Source: Datisca glomerata
Taxonomy: Eukaryota; Streptophyta; Magnoliopsida; Cucurbitales; Datiscaceae
Assembly (NCBI GenBank): GCA_003255025.1
Contig: QANY01008011.1
Coordinates: 276,773-340,772, forward strand
DNA: 64,000 nt
Reading direction: 5' to 3'
A program made the translations under genes and the position numbers. The notes under the pieces were generated by a model. That model was not told the origin of the DNA, searched no databases, and saw nothing but the letters and a program-made list of their open reading frames with translations. Positions 23,470 to 37,400 of this stretch are shown here, in pieces. Within the stretch, counting starts at the first letter, position 1. Every line of letters starts with the position of its first letter.

Positions 23470-24368
23470 CTTATTGTTTTGATGCCACCTTAAAGCTTCA
23501 GTAACTTTTACAGACTTAAACGTACTCTTAAACCTCAGAATTATAGGAAAGTACCGTAAAAAATTAGCACGTACACTTTTTTTTTTATCTTATTTGCACT
23601 TTCATCAACTCTCCACCATGAAGAGCCACATCTTGGACATTTCTCCAAATGTTCTCTCTCTTTTCTAAACAAGCAGCAGTCATTCACACAAGCGAGAATT
23701 TTTTTGTACCCTAAATCAAACTCTTTGAGAAGCTTTCTCACTAAATACATACATCTTGGAATCACATTCTCATACGACAACATATCATGTAAAATTTCTA
23801 AAAGTTCAGTAAAGCTTTTGTCAGACCAACCACTATTGGTTTCAACTCTATACAAAACTACAATGGCTTATAACTTTGTGTATTTGGTACAACCTGGAAA
23901 TAAAATAGTTTCAGTGTCTTGTAACTTATCCATGAAATCCTCATCTCTCCCTTCAAAATCCTTAAAATGTTTGTCTTCAAATCCATAAGTTGATTTATAC
24001 ATGTTGTGTGTGTATGATTTGCTTATTTCATCCATTTTATATTCTCTAAGTATTTGTTCTCCTTGGTGATACCAAGTTGTATAGGTTGTTTAGATCCATT
24101 CTTTTTATGACTAAATGCTCAAAAACCATGTCACAACATTGATGACACATATTTCGACATTCTTTGCAAGGACATAAAATTTTCTCTACATAATTTACAT
24201 TTCTTTCTGCTATCTTGACAAAATTCCATGCTCCTTCCTGATACTCTTTTGTAGCACTATCAATAAAAAATCACTACTAAGATATCTATTTATGATTATA
24301 TTTTACGCTTATCTTAAATAAAGTAACCAATCTTTTTACCTGTTGAGATGCACCCAATCTTTATCCAT
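23470..24368 (-). pseudogene. CACTA (En/Spm) TNP2 transposase, N-terminal fragment
   Basis: The minus strand starts MDKDWVHLNR at 24368, followed by a GTAAAA donor, then TKEYQEGAWNFVKIAERNVN, CPCKECRN and MVFEHLVIKRMD, the N-terminal zinc-ribbon part of plant TNP2 proteins. Further on come SGWSDKSFTELLEILHDM, GYKKILACVNDCCLF and CPRCGSSWWR, the TNP2 region with its cysteine pairs. After a frameshift near 23583 the reading resumes as ANFLRYFPIILRFKS and EALRWHQ. TNP2 binds element ends and carries out cut-and-paste transposition. The catalytic core downstream is absent, so this is a dead fragment. No CACTA termini are adjacent. Confidence 0.85.
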
Positions 24369-26499
24369 TATGAAGCTACATATTATTGATAAGTTAGCTA
24401 CTAAAATGTAGAGATAATTATCCTTTTTTTATTTTTCTTTCAACTTATCAAAAGGAAAAGAAAAGGAAAAAAAGAATACATGATCACATACGACTAAAGG
24501 ATAAGTACAACTATTAGCTAAATGAGCATTAAAGAAATAATTAAGTAGCATTTTTAATGATTAATAAACCTAACATACAAGAACAAACCAAAAAATAAAG
24601 TCAATAGATCAACATTATTCTATGAGCTTTTGCTCCCCCCCCTAAAAAAACTAATCTGACCTTTGCATCCTTAGTCCAATATGATAATAATCAGACTGAA
24701 CAAGCAACTATGCCCATGGGAATGACATTACTTGAGATCTGATAGTAATAAAAGGTCCAAAGATAAACAAAATAATAATAACAAAATACAACAACACGGT
24801 CCAACTAATTTTGATGGGGAGAGATTATGGGTGTCTAAGTCCCAAATTCATCTACAATATAAACAACATATAACTATTAATATTATAATTCCACTCTGTA
24901 TCTTTTGGAGAAAGCAACCAAAATAGATGATGTACTACAACCATATGCAACAAGTCTAGAAGAACAAAGTTTTCAATTGAACAAATTATTATGATGTATC
25001 AATTAAATGAACATTAATTTATAATACATAGGGATAACATAGCCCAACCAAGAATTGCAAGACTTTTATCTATAGCTAATAAAAAGGTAAGAATATAAGA
25101 ACTGTGTCTATATTTTATTTTTCCCTTCTTTATAGTTCTAAAACTTCCAAAAGAAGAAGGGGCACCTGTGCAAACTATGGCTGGAGTAGTGTCTTTGGTA
25201 ATCAACCTTCTGTTACACAGTAAAACAGATTAATTAGTAACATTTCAGTTGAATAATAAAGGGTTTTCAACAAAACAGTCATAATTAGAAATTAAAACAA
25301 TAACAAACACAACGCACAAGAATAACAACAGTATGAAAGGTCTTAACCTACTTATATACCTTTTGAGCATCCAAGGAATGACAATCAACATACCAAATTA
25401 CCAACTAATAATGAAATAATTAATTTCTTTCATCTATTTGTTAACTCTCAAATTCTCAATAAAAATGGTAATTTTCTATTCAGATCATCATGTTTGATGT
25501 AATTCATCATTTAGTAAAGAGAGACGCGTGTTTCTTGAAATTTTCATTTCCGCATTTAAGTTTTCCATCACGTTTTTACTCCAAAACGTGGTAATTGTGT
25601 GCTATTACAGCATGTAATGGAATGAAAAGTAACATTATAATTCCTTTTTTAGTCTGAAGTAGAGCCAGAGAGCGAAACAATTTGAAAAAAAGAGGCTATT
25701 CTTAAAAGATATACTAAAAACTAGAAATATTTCTAGCACTAGAAGTTTTTTACATGTAAATACACATACATTAAATTTGAGGCATATAAGGAGAAAACCC
25801 TTGACTTAAATTCTTATGTATAGAAACAAAAATCACATCTCCCATGTTAACCCTTGACTTAAATTCTTGGATACATATGGGAGAAGCAAAATGGATTACC
25901 AAATTCAAAGATACATTGTAAGAAGTTGCAAAAGCAAGAGTTGCCTCGAATAGCTCAATGCACTATCTCATCTCACTTTTGATTTCTAAGTATTCTCTTC
26001 TCTTAAAACTCTAAAAGCTTGATCAAACAGATATGCCATGTGGCAAGGTAATAAGCATACTTCTCTATTATCGGTAGATAATATCTGGTCTTCTTCAGTA
26101 TAGGACTTCTATAAATAATGTGGTAAGGCAATAATTTACGCCACGGACTTCATGTTGCCCAACATATAGACATGAAGATTTCCAATCAATTACCATATTC
26201 AAACAGAACAATCAACAAGAAAAAGAAGAAAATGCGATGGGAAAATGAAAAGAAAATAAGATGAAGTCTGACAGCACTTAATAGAAAGCAAATGTTTAAC
26301 GAAAAATTCAATTCTGCAATACATAAGCCGTTAGAAACGATCATTATCTGCTAAACCCTACCAATTTCAAAATGGACGTGTATGCTCCGATTCTTCAGTA
26401 CATGTTTGTAGCACCTTCAGAGCAACTAACCTTAGGGTTTAAAAGCACCTCTAGATCACCTCCAAAGCATCTCAGAAGTAACCTGGAAATCCTTCTGAA
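24369..26499. other. AT-rich non-coding stretch
   Basis: No open frame with domain-like content on either strand. It holds homopolymer runs (for example C8 at about 24635) and scattered short repeats only. Confidence 0.55.
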
Positions 26500-26597
26500 T
26501 AACATAAAAAACTAGACAAAAATCACAAAAACATAAAAACTAGGCAAACCTCAGAAAAACATAAAAACCATACAAAAATCATAAAAATCAGACATGA
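26500..26597. repeat. Short A-rich tandem units
   Basis: ACATAAAAAC followed by TAGACAAAAATCA or variants occurs about three times with roughly 30-40 base spacing. Low complexity, no function apparent. Confidence 0.5.
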
Positions 26598-28427
26598 ATT
26601 TGAGACTAAAATCCACTTCGCAAGAAAAAACCCTCGCCTCTAGTTCTGAGATGCGATAATAAAGTGGGAGAGAGATGCGAAAATGAAGTACAAGGCAAAA
26701 CAGGTTGGTGGGTACGTGACTCTAACGACACACACTATTTTACACTACATGATCATAATATAGCCTTTCATATCTTATATCTCATTTCTTTACCAAATTT
26801 TAGAATCATATAGTACATTATCATTTGGAATAAAGTATAATAACACAATTAATACATCACAAAACAATAACCAAACAAGGAAATGGAATCAGAATTTATT
26901 CTATGGTTTTCAGACACAGCAAAGCAAGCATGTAGTTACATATGTAAGAATTCAATTACCTTAGCCCCCGCTAAAGAAATTATGAAAAAGAAACTCCTGA
27001 AAGAAATAGCACTATACTACTCAATACAATACGGTATGCAAAACTTAAACTTGGGTTTCCTAAAAATTCTAAATTCCTTAATGGCGGACCTAAATATACC
27101 AGGGCTTCACATAATTAATTTCATAATATTCTGAGGTGGATTAGATTGTCAAAATATGAAAACTACTTTGTCACAGAAAACTGTTTTTCAAGTACAGTAG
27201 TACCGTTCAAAATATGTTACAGTAAGAGAACATTGTCTAAAGATTTTGAAAATTAACATAGTTACTAAAGATAATCTTCAAATAATACTCTTAAAGTTAT
27301 AGGTCAAACCGAGTTGATCTCAATACAGAAACAACTCTAAATTTAGATATCAAAAAACTGTTTTCCCCTGTACGAAACAGAAACTTTCAAAAATTATATA
27401 AAATAACAGAGATCGAATTTTAACCTAATTTTTCTAAATTACGTGTTTCAATATGTTATTAATATACCCTAAAACATTAAGATTCAAAATGGTTCGTTTT
27501 AATTCCAAAACATTAATTCGTTTTTACTGTGTACAGAAATTATGAAAATTCCAGTTTTTATGAAAAAGTCAGATTTTTTTTATCATAAACGTTTCTTTCT
27601 TATTCAAAAACGATTCATGGAACATAAATAATCATAACATGATTTTTAAATCTAATTATTATTCTTAACTATACATAAAAAAACGTGTCAAACAAAACTA
27701 TATCATTTATGTTAAAAAAGGGCAATATGGGTATACCGAAAGTGTGATCCAAATAAACATTTGTACGTCTTGTGCCACAACCGTCACTGCCTAGAGCTTA
27801 ATCCTTCTTAGCTAATAGGGCTCTTAAATGGTGAACAAGAGATGAGCTTGTCGTGCAAGGAGGTGTTGCACGAGAGTGGGGGAGAGAGAGATGCCGAATA
27901 CACAAAGGTGGAAGAGTGAGGGTGGTTGTTGCACACAAGTGAGGGGGAAGGGAGGAGTGCCACATGACAAGAGAGAAGAGGGAGGGAGTTACCGTGCAAT
28001 AGGAGAGAGAAGAGAGAATAAGAAATCTATATATACTAGGTTAACAAAAATAGCAACTTACTAAAACCCTAACCCTAAGTGTTTAGGAAATAAAAATCCC
28101 TTCCTAAATTTTTAACCCTAACCATGCAATATAGAGTCCACATTTAGGAAAGTAAATACATCTCCTAATAAGGGAGAACGTGCTGGCCAAGCAAAGGGGA
28201 GAAGGGGTGTCTAAAACCCTACTTTCTCTTGTCTCTCGACAGACTAATTAAAATCAATTTCACAACCCTATAATCAATATTCCCTCACAAAAAACGGCAT
28301 TAAAGAAATTCTCAAAAAATGCACATTATAACATGCACATGACATATAAATAATGCACATGAATTAAACACAAAGAAGTAGGCGTGGGAGGGATTAGAAG
28401 ACGACACAAAATGCTATAACCCTAGTT
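26598..28427. other. AT-rich non-coding stretch with a GA-rich patch
   Basis: No gene seen. At 27870-28020 a purine-rich patch (GGGGGAGAGAGAGATGCC and similar) gives short open frames on both strands that look like composition artefacts. The text around 28060-28240 includes CCCTAACCCTAAG but is not a telomere array. Confidence 0.5.
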
Positions 28428-31400
28428 GCGCCAAACCACGTCCCATTGGGTCTAGTGCCTTACGGAGTAAAAAAGAATGGGACGTGTTTTGACCCAAACT
28501 GGATGAAATTGGCTAAACTTAGATTTTTTGGGTATGACATGTACTTGATCTGACTTTTGACATCCGATACACATTTGGGATATGATTTTGGAGTATTGTG
28601 GTCATTTTAGGTGCTTCTAGTTCCATATGGAGTCAAAAAGACCCAATGGAACGAGTTTAGACTCAAACTAGATGAACTTGGCTAAACTTGGATATTTTGG
28701 GCATGATATATACTCGAACTAACTTTTGACACCCAATACTCATTTAAGATAAGAATTTGGAGTGTTGTGGTCGTTTTTAGGTGCTTTTATTGCATTGTAG
28801 AGTCAAAAAGACCCAATGGGACTTATTTAGGCCTAAACTAGACTAACTTGGCTAAACTTGGATCTTTTGCGCATGACATGTACTCGAACTGACTTTTGAT
28901 ACCTAATACAAGTTTCAGATAATAATTTGGAATGTTTGGTCATTTTTTGTGCTTCTAGTGTCATATGGAGTCAAAAAGACCCAATGGGACGTGTTTAGGC
29001 CCAAACTAGATGAACTTGGCTAAACTTGGATCTTTTGGGCACGACATGTACTCGAACAAACTTTTAACACCCAATATTGAATTGGGTAAAGAATTTGGAG
29101 TTTTGTTGTCATTTTTAGGTGCTTTTATTGCCTTACGGAGTCAAAAAGACCCAATGGGACGTGTTTAGGCCCAAACTAGATGAACTTGACTAAACTTGGA
29201 TCTTTTGGGCATGACATGTACTCGAATAAACATTTGACACCCAATACTCATTCGGATTAAGAATTTGGAGTGTTGTGGTCGTTTTTAGGTGCTTTTATTG
29301 CCTTGCGGAGTCAAAAAATCCCAATGGGACGTGTTTAGGCCCAATCTAGATGAACTTGGCTAAACATGGATCTTTTAAGTATGACATGTACTTGAACTAA
29401 CTTATAACACCCAATACTCATTTGGGATAAAAATTTGGAGTGTTTTTGTCGTTTTTAGGTGCTTTTGTTGCCTTGCTGAGTAAAAAAGAAACAATGGGAC
29501 ATGTTTAGGCTCAAACTTGATGAACATGGCTAAACTTGGATCTTTTGGGCATGACATGTACTCAAAATGACTTTTCACACCCAATACACGTTTGTGATAA
29601 GAATTCGGAGTGTTGTTGTCATTTTAGGTGCTTCTAGTGAAATACAGAGTCAAAAAGACCCAATTGGATGCTTTTAGGCCCAAACTAGATGAACTTGGCT
29701 ACACTCAGATCTTTTGGGCATGACATGAACTCCAACTGACTTTTGACACCCAATACTCATTCGAGATAAGAATTTGCAATTTTTTGTCATTTTTAGGTTC
29801 TTTTAATGCCTTGTGGAGTCAAAAAGATCCAATGGGATGTGTTTAGGGCCCAAACTAGTTGAACTTAGCTAATCTTGGATTTTTTGGGCTGAGCATGTAC
29901 TCGAACTAACTTTTGTTATTTTAGGTGCTTCTAGTGAAATGCGGAGTCAAAAACACCCAATTGGATGTTTTTAGACCCAAACTAGATGAACTTGGCTATG
30001 CTAAAATCTTTTTGGCATGACATGAACTCGAACTGACGTTTGACACCCAATACTCATTCGAGATAAGAATTTGTAGTTTTTTGTTATTTTTAGGTGCTTT
30101 TACTGCCTTGCGGAGTCAAAAGACCCAATTAGACGTGTTTAGGGCCCAAACTAGACGAACTTTGCTAACTTGGATTTTTTGGGCATGGCATGTATTCGAA
30201 CTAACTTTTGACACCCAATACTCATAGGATAATAATTTAGAGTGTTGTGGTCGTTGTTAGGTGCTTTTATTGTCTTGTAGAATCAAAAAGACCAAATGAG
30301 ACGTGTTTGGGCCCAAACCAGATGAATTTGGCTAAACTTAAATTTTTCAGGCATGGCATGTACTCGAACTAACTTTTAACACAAAATACTCATTTTGGGT
30401 AAGAATTTGAAGTGCTGTAATCCTTTTTAGGTGATTTATTTTCTTGCAGAGTAAAAAAGAAACAATGAGACGTGTTTAGGACCAAACTAGATGAACACGA
30501 CTAAACTTGGATCTTTGGTCATTGCATGTACTCGAACTGAATTTTGACACCTAATACACATTTAGGATAAGAATTCAGAGTGTTTTTTGTCATTTTAGGT
30601 GCTTTTAGTGCCATACAGAGTCAAAAAGACCCAATTGAATATTTTTAGACCCAAATAGGATGAACTTGGCTATAGTTAGATTTTTTGGGCATCATATGTG
30701 CTCGAACTAACTTTTGACACCCAATGCTCATTCGGGATAAGAATTTCGAGTGTTGTGGTTGTTTTAGGTGCTTTTATTGCCTTGCGGAGTCAAAAAGTCC
30801 CAATGGGTCGCATTTAGGCCCATACTAGACGAACATGGCTAAACTTGGATCTTTTGGGCATGACATGTACTCGAACTGAATTTTGACATCAAGTACACAT
30901 TTGAGATAAGAATATGGAGTGTTGTGGTCATTTTAGGTACTTCTAGTGCCATACGGAGTCAAAAGCCTCAATGGGACTTGTTTAGGCTCAAATTAGCCTA
31001 ACTTAGCAAAACTTGTATCTTTTAGGCATGGTATTTACTCGAACTGACTTTTGACACCTAATTGACATTTGGGATAAGAATTTGCAGTGTTGTTCTTGTT
31101 TTAGGTGCTTCTAGTTCCTTACAGAGTAAAAAAGACCCAATGAGACGTGTTTTGGCCCAAATTAGATGAAATTGGCTAAAGTTGGATCTTGGGCATGGCT
31201 TGTACTCGATCTGACTTTTGACACTCAATACATATTTGGGATAAGAATTTGGAGTATTGTGGTCATTTTAGGTGTTTCTAGTGCCATATGGAGTCAAACC
31301 CAATGGGAATTGTTTGGGCCTAGACTGGATGAACTTGGCTAAACTTGGATCTTTAGGGCTTGACATGTACTCGAACTAACTTTTGACACCTAATACTAAT

Positions 31401-34400
31401 GTGGGATAAGAAATTAGAGTGTTGTGGTCATTTTTAGGTGCTTTTATTGCCTTGTAGAGTCAAAATGACCCAATATGACTTGTTTAGGCCCAAACGAGAT
31501 GAACTTGGCTAAACTTGGATCTTTTGGGCATGACATGTACTCGAACTAACTTTTGACACCTAATACTTATTTGGGATAAGAATTTGGAGTATTGTGGTCG
31601 TTTTTAGGTGCTTTTATTGTCTTTTGCAGTCAAAAAGACCCAATGGGATGTGTTTTGGCCCAAACTAGATGAACTTGACTAAATTTTGATCTTTTGGGCA
31701 TGCCATGTACTCAAACTAACTTTTAACACCCAATAATCATTAGGGATAAGAATTTGGAGTGTTTTGTCATTTTAGTTGCTTTTGTTGCCATGCAGAGTAC
31801 AAAAGAAATAATGGGACGTGTTTAGGCCCAAACTAGATGAACATGGCTAAACTCGGATCATTTGGGCATGGCATGCACTCGAACTGAGTTTTGACACCCA
31901 ATACATGTTTGGGATAAGAATTCAGAGTGTTGATTTTAGGTGCTTTTGGTGCCATATAGAGTCAAAAGACCCAAATGGACGTTTTTAGGCCCAAACTTGA
32001 TGAACTTAGCTAAACTTAGATATTTTGGGCATGGCATGAACTCGAACTGACTTTTGACACCCAATAATCATTCGAGATAAGAATTCAGAGTGTTGTGGTC
32101 ATTTTTAGGTGCTTTTAATGGCATGCAGAGTCAAAAAGACCCAATGTGACGTGTTTAGGTCCAAACTAGATGAACTTGGCTAAACTTGGATCTTTTCGGC
32201 ATGGTATGTACTTGAACTAACTTTTGACATCCAATAATCATTTTGGATAAGAATTTGGAGTGTTGTGGTCATTTTTAGTTGCTTTTATTGCCTTACAGAG
32301 TCAAAAAGACTCAATGGGACGTGTTTAGGCTCAAACTAGATGAACTTGGCTAAACTTGATTTTTTTGGGCATGGCATGTACTTAAACTTACTTTTAACAC
32401 CCAATACTCATTTCAGATAAGAATTTGGAGTGTTTTCATCATTTTTAGGTGCTTTTATTAACTTCCGGAGTAAAAAATAAACAATGAGACGTGTTTAGGA
32501 CCAAACTAGATGAACATGACTAAACTTGGATCTTCTGGGCATTACATGTACCTGAACTGACTTATGATACCCAATACATATTTGAGATAAGAATTCATAG
32601 TTTTTTAGTCATTTTAGGTGCTTTTAGTGCCATATGTAGTCAAAAAGACCAAATTGGACATTTTTATGCCCAAACCAAATGAACTTGACTAAACTTAGAT
32701 CTTTTGGGCATGGCATATACTCGAACTCACTTTTGACACTCAATACTCATTATGGATAAGAGTTTTGAGCGTTGTGGTTATTTTTAGGTGTTTTTAACTC
32801 CTTGCAGCGTAAAAAAGACCCAATGAGACATGTTTAGGTCTAAATAAGATGAACATAGCTAAACATGGATAGTTTGGGCATGACATGTACTCGAACTATC
32901 TTTTGACACCCAATACACATTTTCTTTAAGAATTTTGAGTGTTGTGGTCATTTTAGGTGCTTCTAGTGCCATACCGAGTCAAAACGACCTAATGGGACTT
33001 GTTTATGCTCAAACTAGCCGAACTTGGCTAAACTTGTATCTTTTGGGCATGACATGTACTCGAACTGACTTTTGACACCTAATACACATTTGGGGATAGG
33101 ATTTTGTAGTTTTGTGTTTTTTTAGGTGCTTATAGTGTCTTACGAAGTCAAAAGACCCCAATGGGATGTGTTTTGGCCCAAAGTAGATGAAATTGGCTAA
33201 ACTTGGATCTTTTGGGTATGACATGTACGCGATAAGGCTTTTGACACCCAGTTCACATTTGGCATAAGAATTTGGAATATTGTGGTCATTTTAGGTGCTT
33301 CTAATTCCATATGGAATAAAAAAGATCCAATGAGACGTGTTTAGGCCCAAACTAGATTATCTTGGCTAAACTTGAATATTTTGGGCATGGCATGTACTCG
33401 AACTATTTTTTGACACCCAATACTCAATTGGTATAAGAATTTAGAGTGTTGTGGTCATTTTAGGTACTTTTATTTCCTTGTAGAGTCAAAAAGACCCTGT
33501 GGGACTTGTTTAGGCCTAACCTAGATGAACTTGGTTAAACTTGGATCTTTTGCGCATGACATGTACTCGAACTGACTTTTGATTGCTAATACACATTTGG
33601 GATAATAATTTGGAATGTTGTGTTCATTTTAGGTTCTTCTAATGCCTTACTGATTCAAAAATACCCAGTAGGATGTGTTTAGGCCCAAACTAGATGAACT
33701 TGGCTAAACATGGATCTTTCAGGCATGACATGTACTCGAATTGGCTTTTGACACCCAATACTCATTTGAAATAATAATTTGGAGTGTTGTGGTCATCTTA
33801 GGTACTTCTAGTTCCATTAGGAGTTAAAAAGACATATTGGGACGTGTTTAGGCCCAAACTCGATGAACTTGGCTAAACTTGGATCTTTTCGGCATGACAT
33901 GTACTCGAACTGACTTTTGACACCCAATATACATTTAAGATAATAATTTGGAGTGTTTTAGTCATTTAGGTGCTTCTAGTGTCATACAGAGTCAAAAAGA
34001 CGTACTTGAACTGACTTTTCACAGACAATACTCATTTGGGATAAGAATTTAGAATGCTGTGGTCATTTTTAGATTCTTTTATTGCCTTGCCAAACCAAAA
34101 AAACTTAATGGGACGTGTTTAGGCCCAAAATAAATGAACATGGCTAAACTTGGATCTTTTGGGCATGGCATGTACTTGAATTTTGAGTGTTCTAGTTGTT
34201 GTAGGTGCTTATAGTGACATTCAGAGTCAAAAAGACCCGATGGGACATGTTTAGGCATGTACCCGAACTAAATTTTGACACCCAATACACATTTGGGATA
34301 AGAATCCAAAGTGTTGTGATAATTTTAGGTTCTTCTAGTGCCATACGGAGTCAAAAAGACCTAATGGAACTTATTTAGGCCCAAACTAGATAAACTTGGC

Positions 34401-37400
34401 TAAACTTAGAATGTTTTGGCATGGCATGTACTAGAACTGACTTTTGACACCTAATACATGTTTAGGATAAGAATTTAGAGTGATTTGGTCTTTTTAGGGG
34501 CTTCTAGTGCCATTCATGGTTAAAAAGACACATTGGAACGTGTTTAGGCCCAAACTAGATGAACTTGGCTAAACTTGGATCTTGGGCATGACATGTACTC
34601 GATATATGTTTGGGATACTAGTTTAGAGTATTGTGGTCATTTTAGATGCTTCTAGTGCCATTTGGAGTAAAAAAGACCTCATGGGATGTGTTTTGGCCCA
34701 AACTATATGAACATGGCTAAGCTTGAATCTTTTGTTCATGGCATGTACTCGAAATCACTTTGCCACCTAATACACGTTTTGGATAAGAATTCAGATGTTG
34801 TGGTCATTTTAGGTGATTTTATTGCCATACAGAATAAAAAAGACCAATGAGACGTTTTTAGGCTCAAACTAGATGAACTTAGCTTAACTTGGATCTTTTG
34901 GGCATGACATGTACTCGAACTGAATTTTGACACCCAATATAGGTTTGTGAAAATAATTTGGTGTGTTGTGGTCTTTAGGTGCATCTAGTGCCATACAGAG
35001 TTAAAAGGACCCAATGGGGCGTGTTAATTCACAAACTAGATGAACTTGGCTAAACTTGGATCTTTTGATCATGAAATGTAGTCAAACTTACTTTTGATAC
35101 CGAATACATATTTAGGATAGTAATTTACTTTTGACATGAAATACATGTTTGGGATAATAATTTGGAGTGTTGTGATCATTTTAGGTGCTTCTAGTGTTAT
35201 ACGGAGTCAAAAAACCCAATGGAACATGTTTAGGCCCAAATTAGATGAACTTTGCTAAACTTGGATCTTTTCGGCATGACATGTACTCGAACTGACTTTC
35301 GACACCCAATACAGGTCTGCGAGAAGTATTTGGAGTGTTGTGGTCTTTAGGTGCTTCTAGTGCCATATACAGTTAAAAAGACCCAATGGGGCGTGTTTAG
35401 TCCCAAACTAGATGAACTTGGATCTTTTGAGCATGAAATGCAGTCGAACTTCCTTTTAACACCTAATACATGTTTAGGATAAAAATTTGGAGCGTTGTGG
35501 TCATTTTAGGTGCCTCTAGTGCCATACAGAGTCAAAAAGTCCCAATTGGGTTGTTTTTAGGCCCAAATTAATTAAACTTGGCTAAACATGGATCTTTTGG
35601 GATGGCTTCTACTCGAACTGACTTTTGACACCTAATACATGTTTGTGATAATAATTTGGAGTGTTGTGGTCATTTTAAGTGCCTCTAGTGCCATATATAG
35701 TGAAGAAGGCCCAATGGGACATGTTTAGGCCCAAACTAGATGAACTTGGCTAAGCTTGAATCTTTTGGGCATGGCATGTACTCGAACTAACTTTTGACAC
35801 CCAATACACATATGGGATATGAGTTTAGAGTGTCGTGGTCATTTTAGGTGTGTCTAGTGCCATACAGAGTTAAAAACAACCCCAATGGGATGTGTTTATG
35901 CCCAAACTAGATAAACATGGCTAAACCTGGATCTTTTGGGCATGACATGTATTTGAAATGACTTTTGACACCCAATACATGTTTGGGATAATAATCTGGA
36001 GTGTTGCGATCATTTTAGGTGCTTCTAATATCATACGGAGTCAGAAAGACCCAATGGAACATGTTTAGGCCCAAATTAGATGAACTTTGCTAAACTTGGA
36101 GCTTTTGCGCAAGGCATGTACCCGAACTAACTTTTGACACCCAATACACATTTGGGAAAATAATTTGGTGTGTTGTGGTGATTTTAGGTGTTTCTATGCC
36201 ATATGGAGTCAAAAAGACCCAATGGGACTTATTTAGGTCCAAACTAGATGAACTTGGCTAAACTTGAAACTTTTTAGCATTGCATGTACTAGAACTGACT
36301 TTTGACACATAATACACATTTGAAATAAGAATTTAGAGTGATTTGGTTATTTTAGGGGCTTCTAGTGCTTTTTATGGTAAAAAAGACCCAATGGGACGTG
36401 TTTAGGCCAAACTAAATGAACTTGGCTAAACTTGGATCTTGGGCATGGCATGTAATCGAACTGACTTTTGATAAACGTTTGGGATAAGAATATAGAGTGT
36501 TGTGGTCATTTTGGGTCCTTCTAGTGCCATTTGAAGTAAAAAAGACCTCATGGGATGTGTTTAGGCCCAAACTAGATGAACATGGCTAAACTTGAATCTT
36601 TTGTTCATGTCATGTACTCGAAATCACATTGACACCTGATACACATTTTGGATAAGAATTTAGAGTGTTGTTTTCATTTTAGGTTATTCTATTGCCATAC
36701 AGAGTCAATAAGACCAATGGGACATTTTTAGGCTCAAACTAGACGAACTTAGCTGAACATGGATCTTTTGGGCATGACATGTACTCAAACTGAATTTTGA
36801 CACCCAATAAGGTTTACGAAATTATTTTGGAGTGTTGTGGTCTTTAGGTGCTTCTAGTTCCATACAGAGTTAAAGAGACCCAATGGGGTGTGTTTATTCA
36901 CAAACTAGATGAACTTGGCTAAACTTGGATCTTCTGCGCATGAAATGTAGTCGAACTTACTTTTGATACCTAATACATGTTTAGGATATGATTTGGAGTG
37001 TTGTGCACTTTAGGTGCTTTTATTGCCTAATAGAGTAAAAAAGACACAATGGGACCTATTTAGGCCTAAACCAGACGAACATAGCTAAACTTGGATCTTT
37101 TGGGCATGTCATGTACTTAAATTGACTTTTGACACTCAATACGTTTGGGATATAAATTCAGAGTGTTGTGGTCATTTTAGGTGCTTCTAGCGCAATATAG
37201 AGTCAAAAGGACCCAATTAGACATTTTTAGGCCCAATCTAGATGAACTTGGCTAAATTTAGGTCTTTTGGGCATGGCATGTACTCGAACTGGCTTTTGAC
37301 ATCCAATACTCATTTAGGATAAGAATTTGGAGTGTTATGGTCATTTTATGTGTTTTTATTGCCTTGCAGTGTCGAAAAGTCCAATGGGATGTGTTTAGGC

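Noticed and set aside
28060..28080. Telomeric sequence (CCCTAACCCTAAG)
   Set aside because: Only two units, inside ordinary AT-rich DNA.
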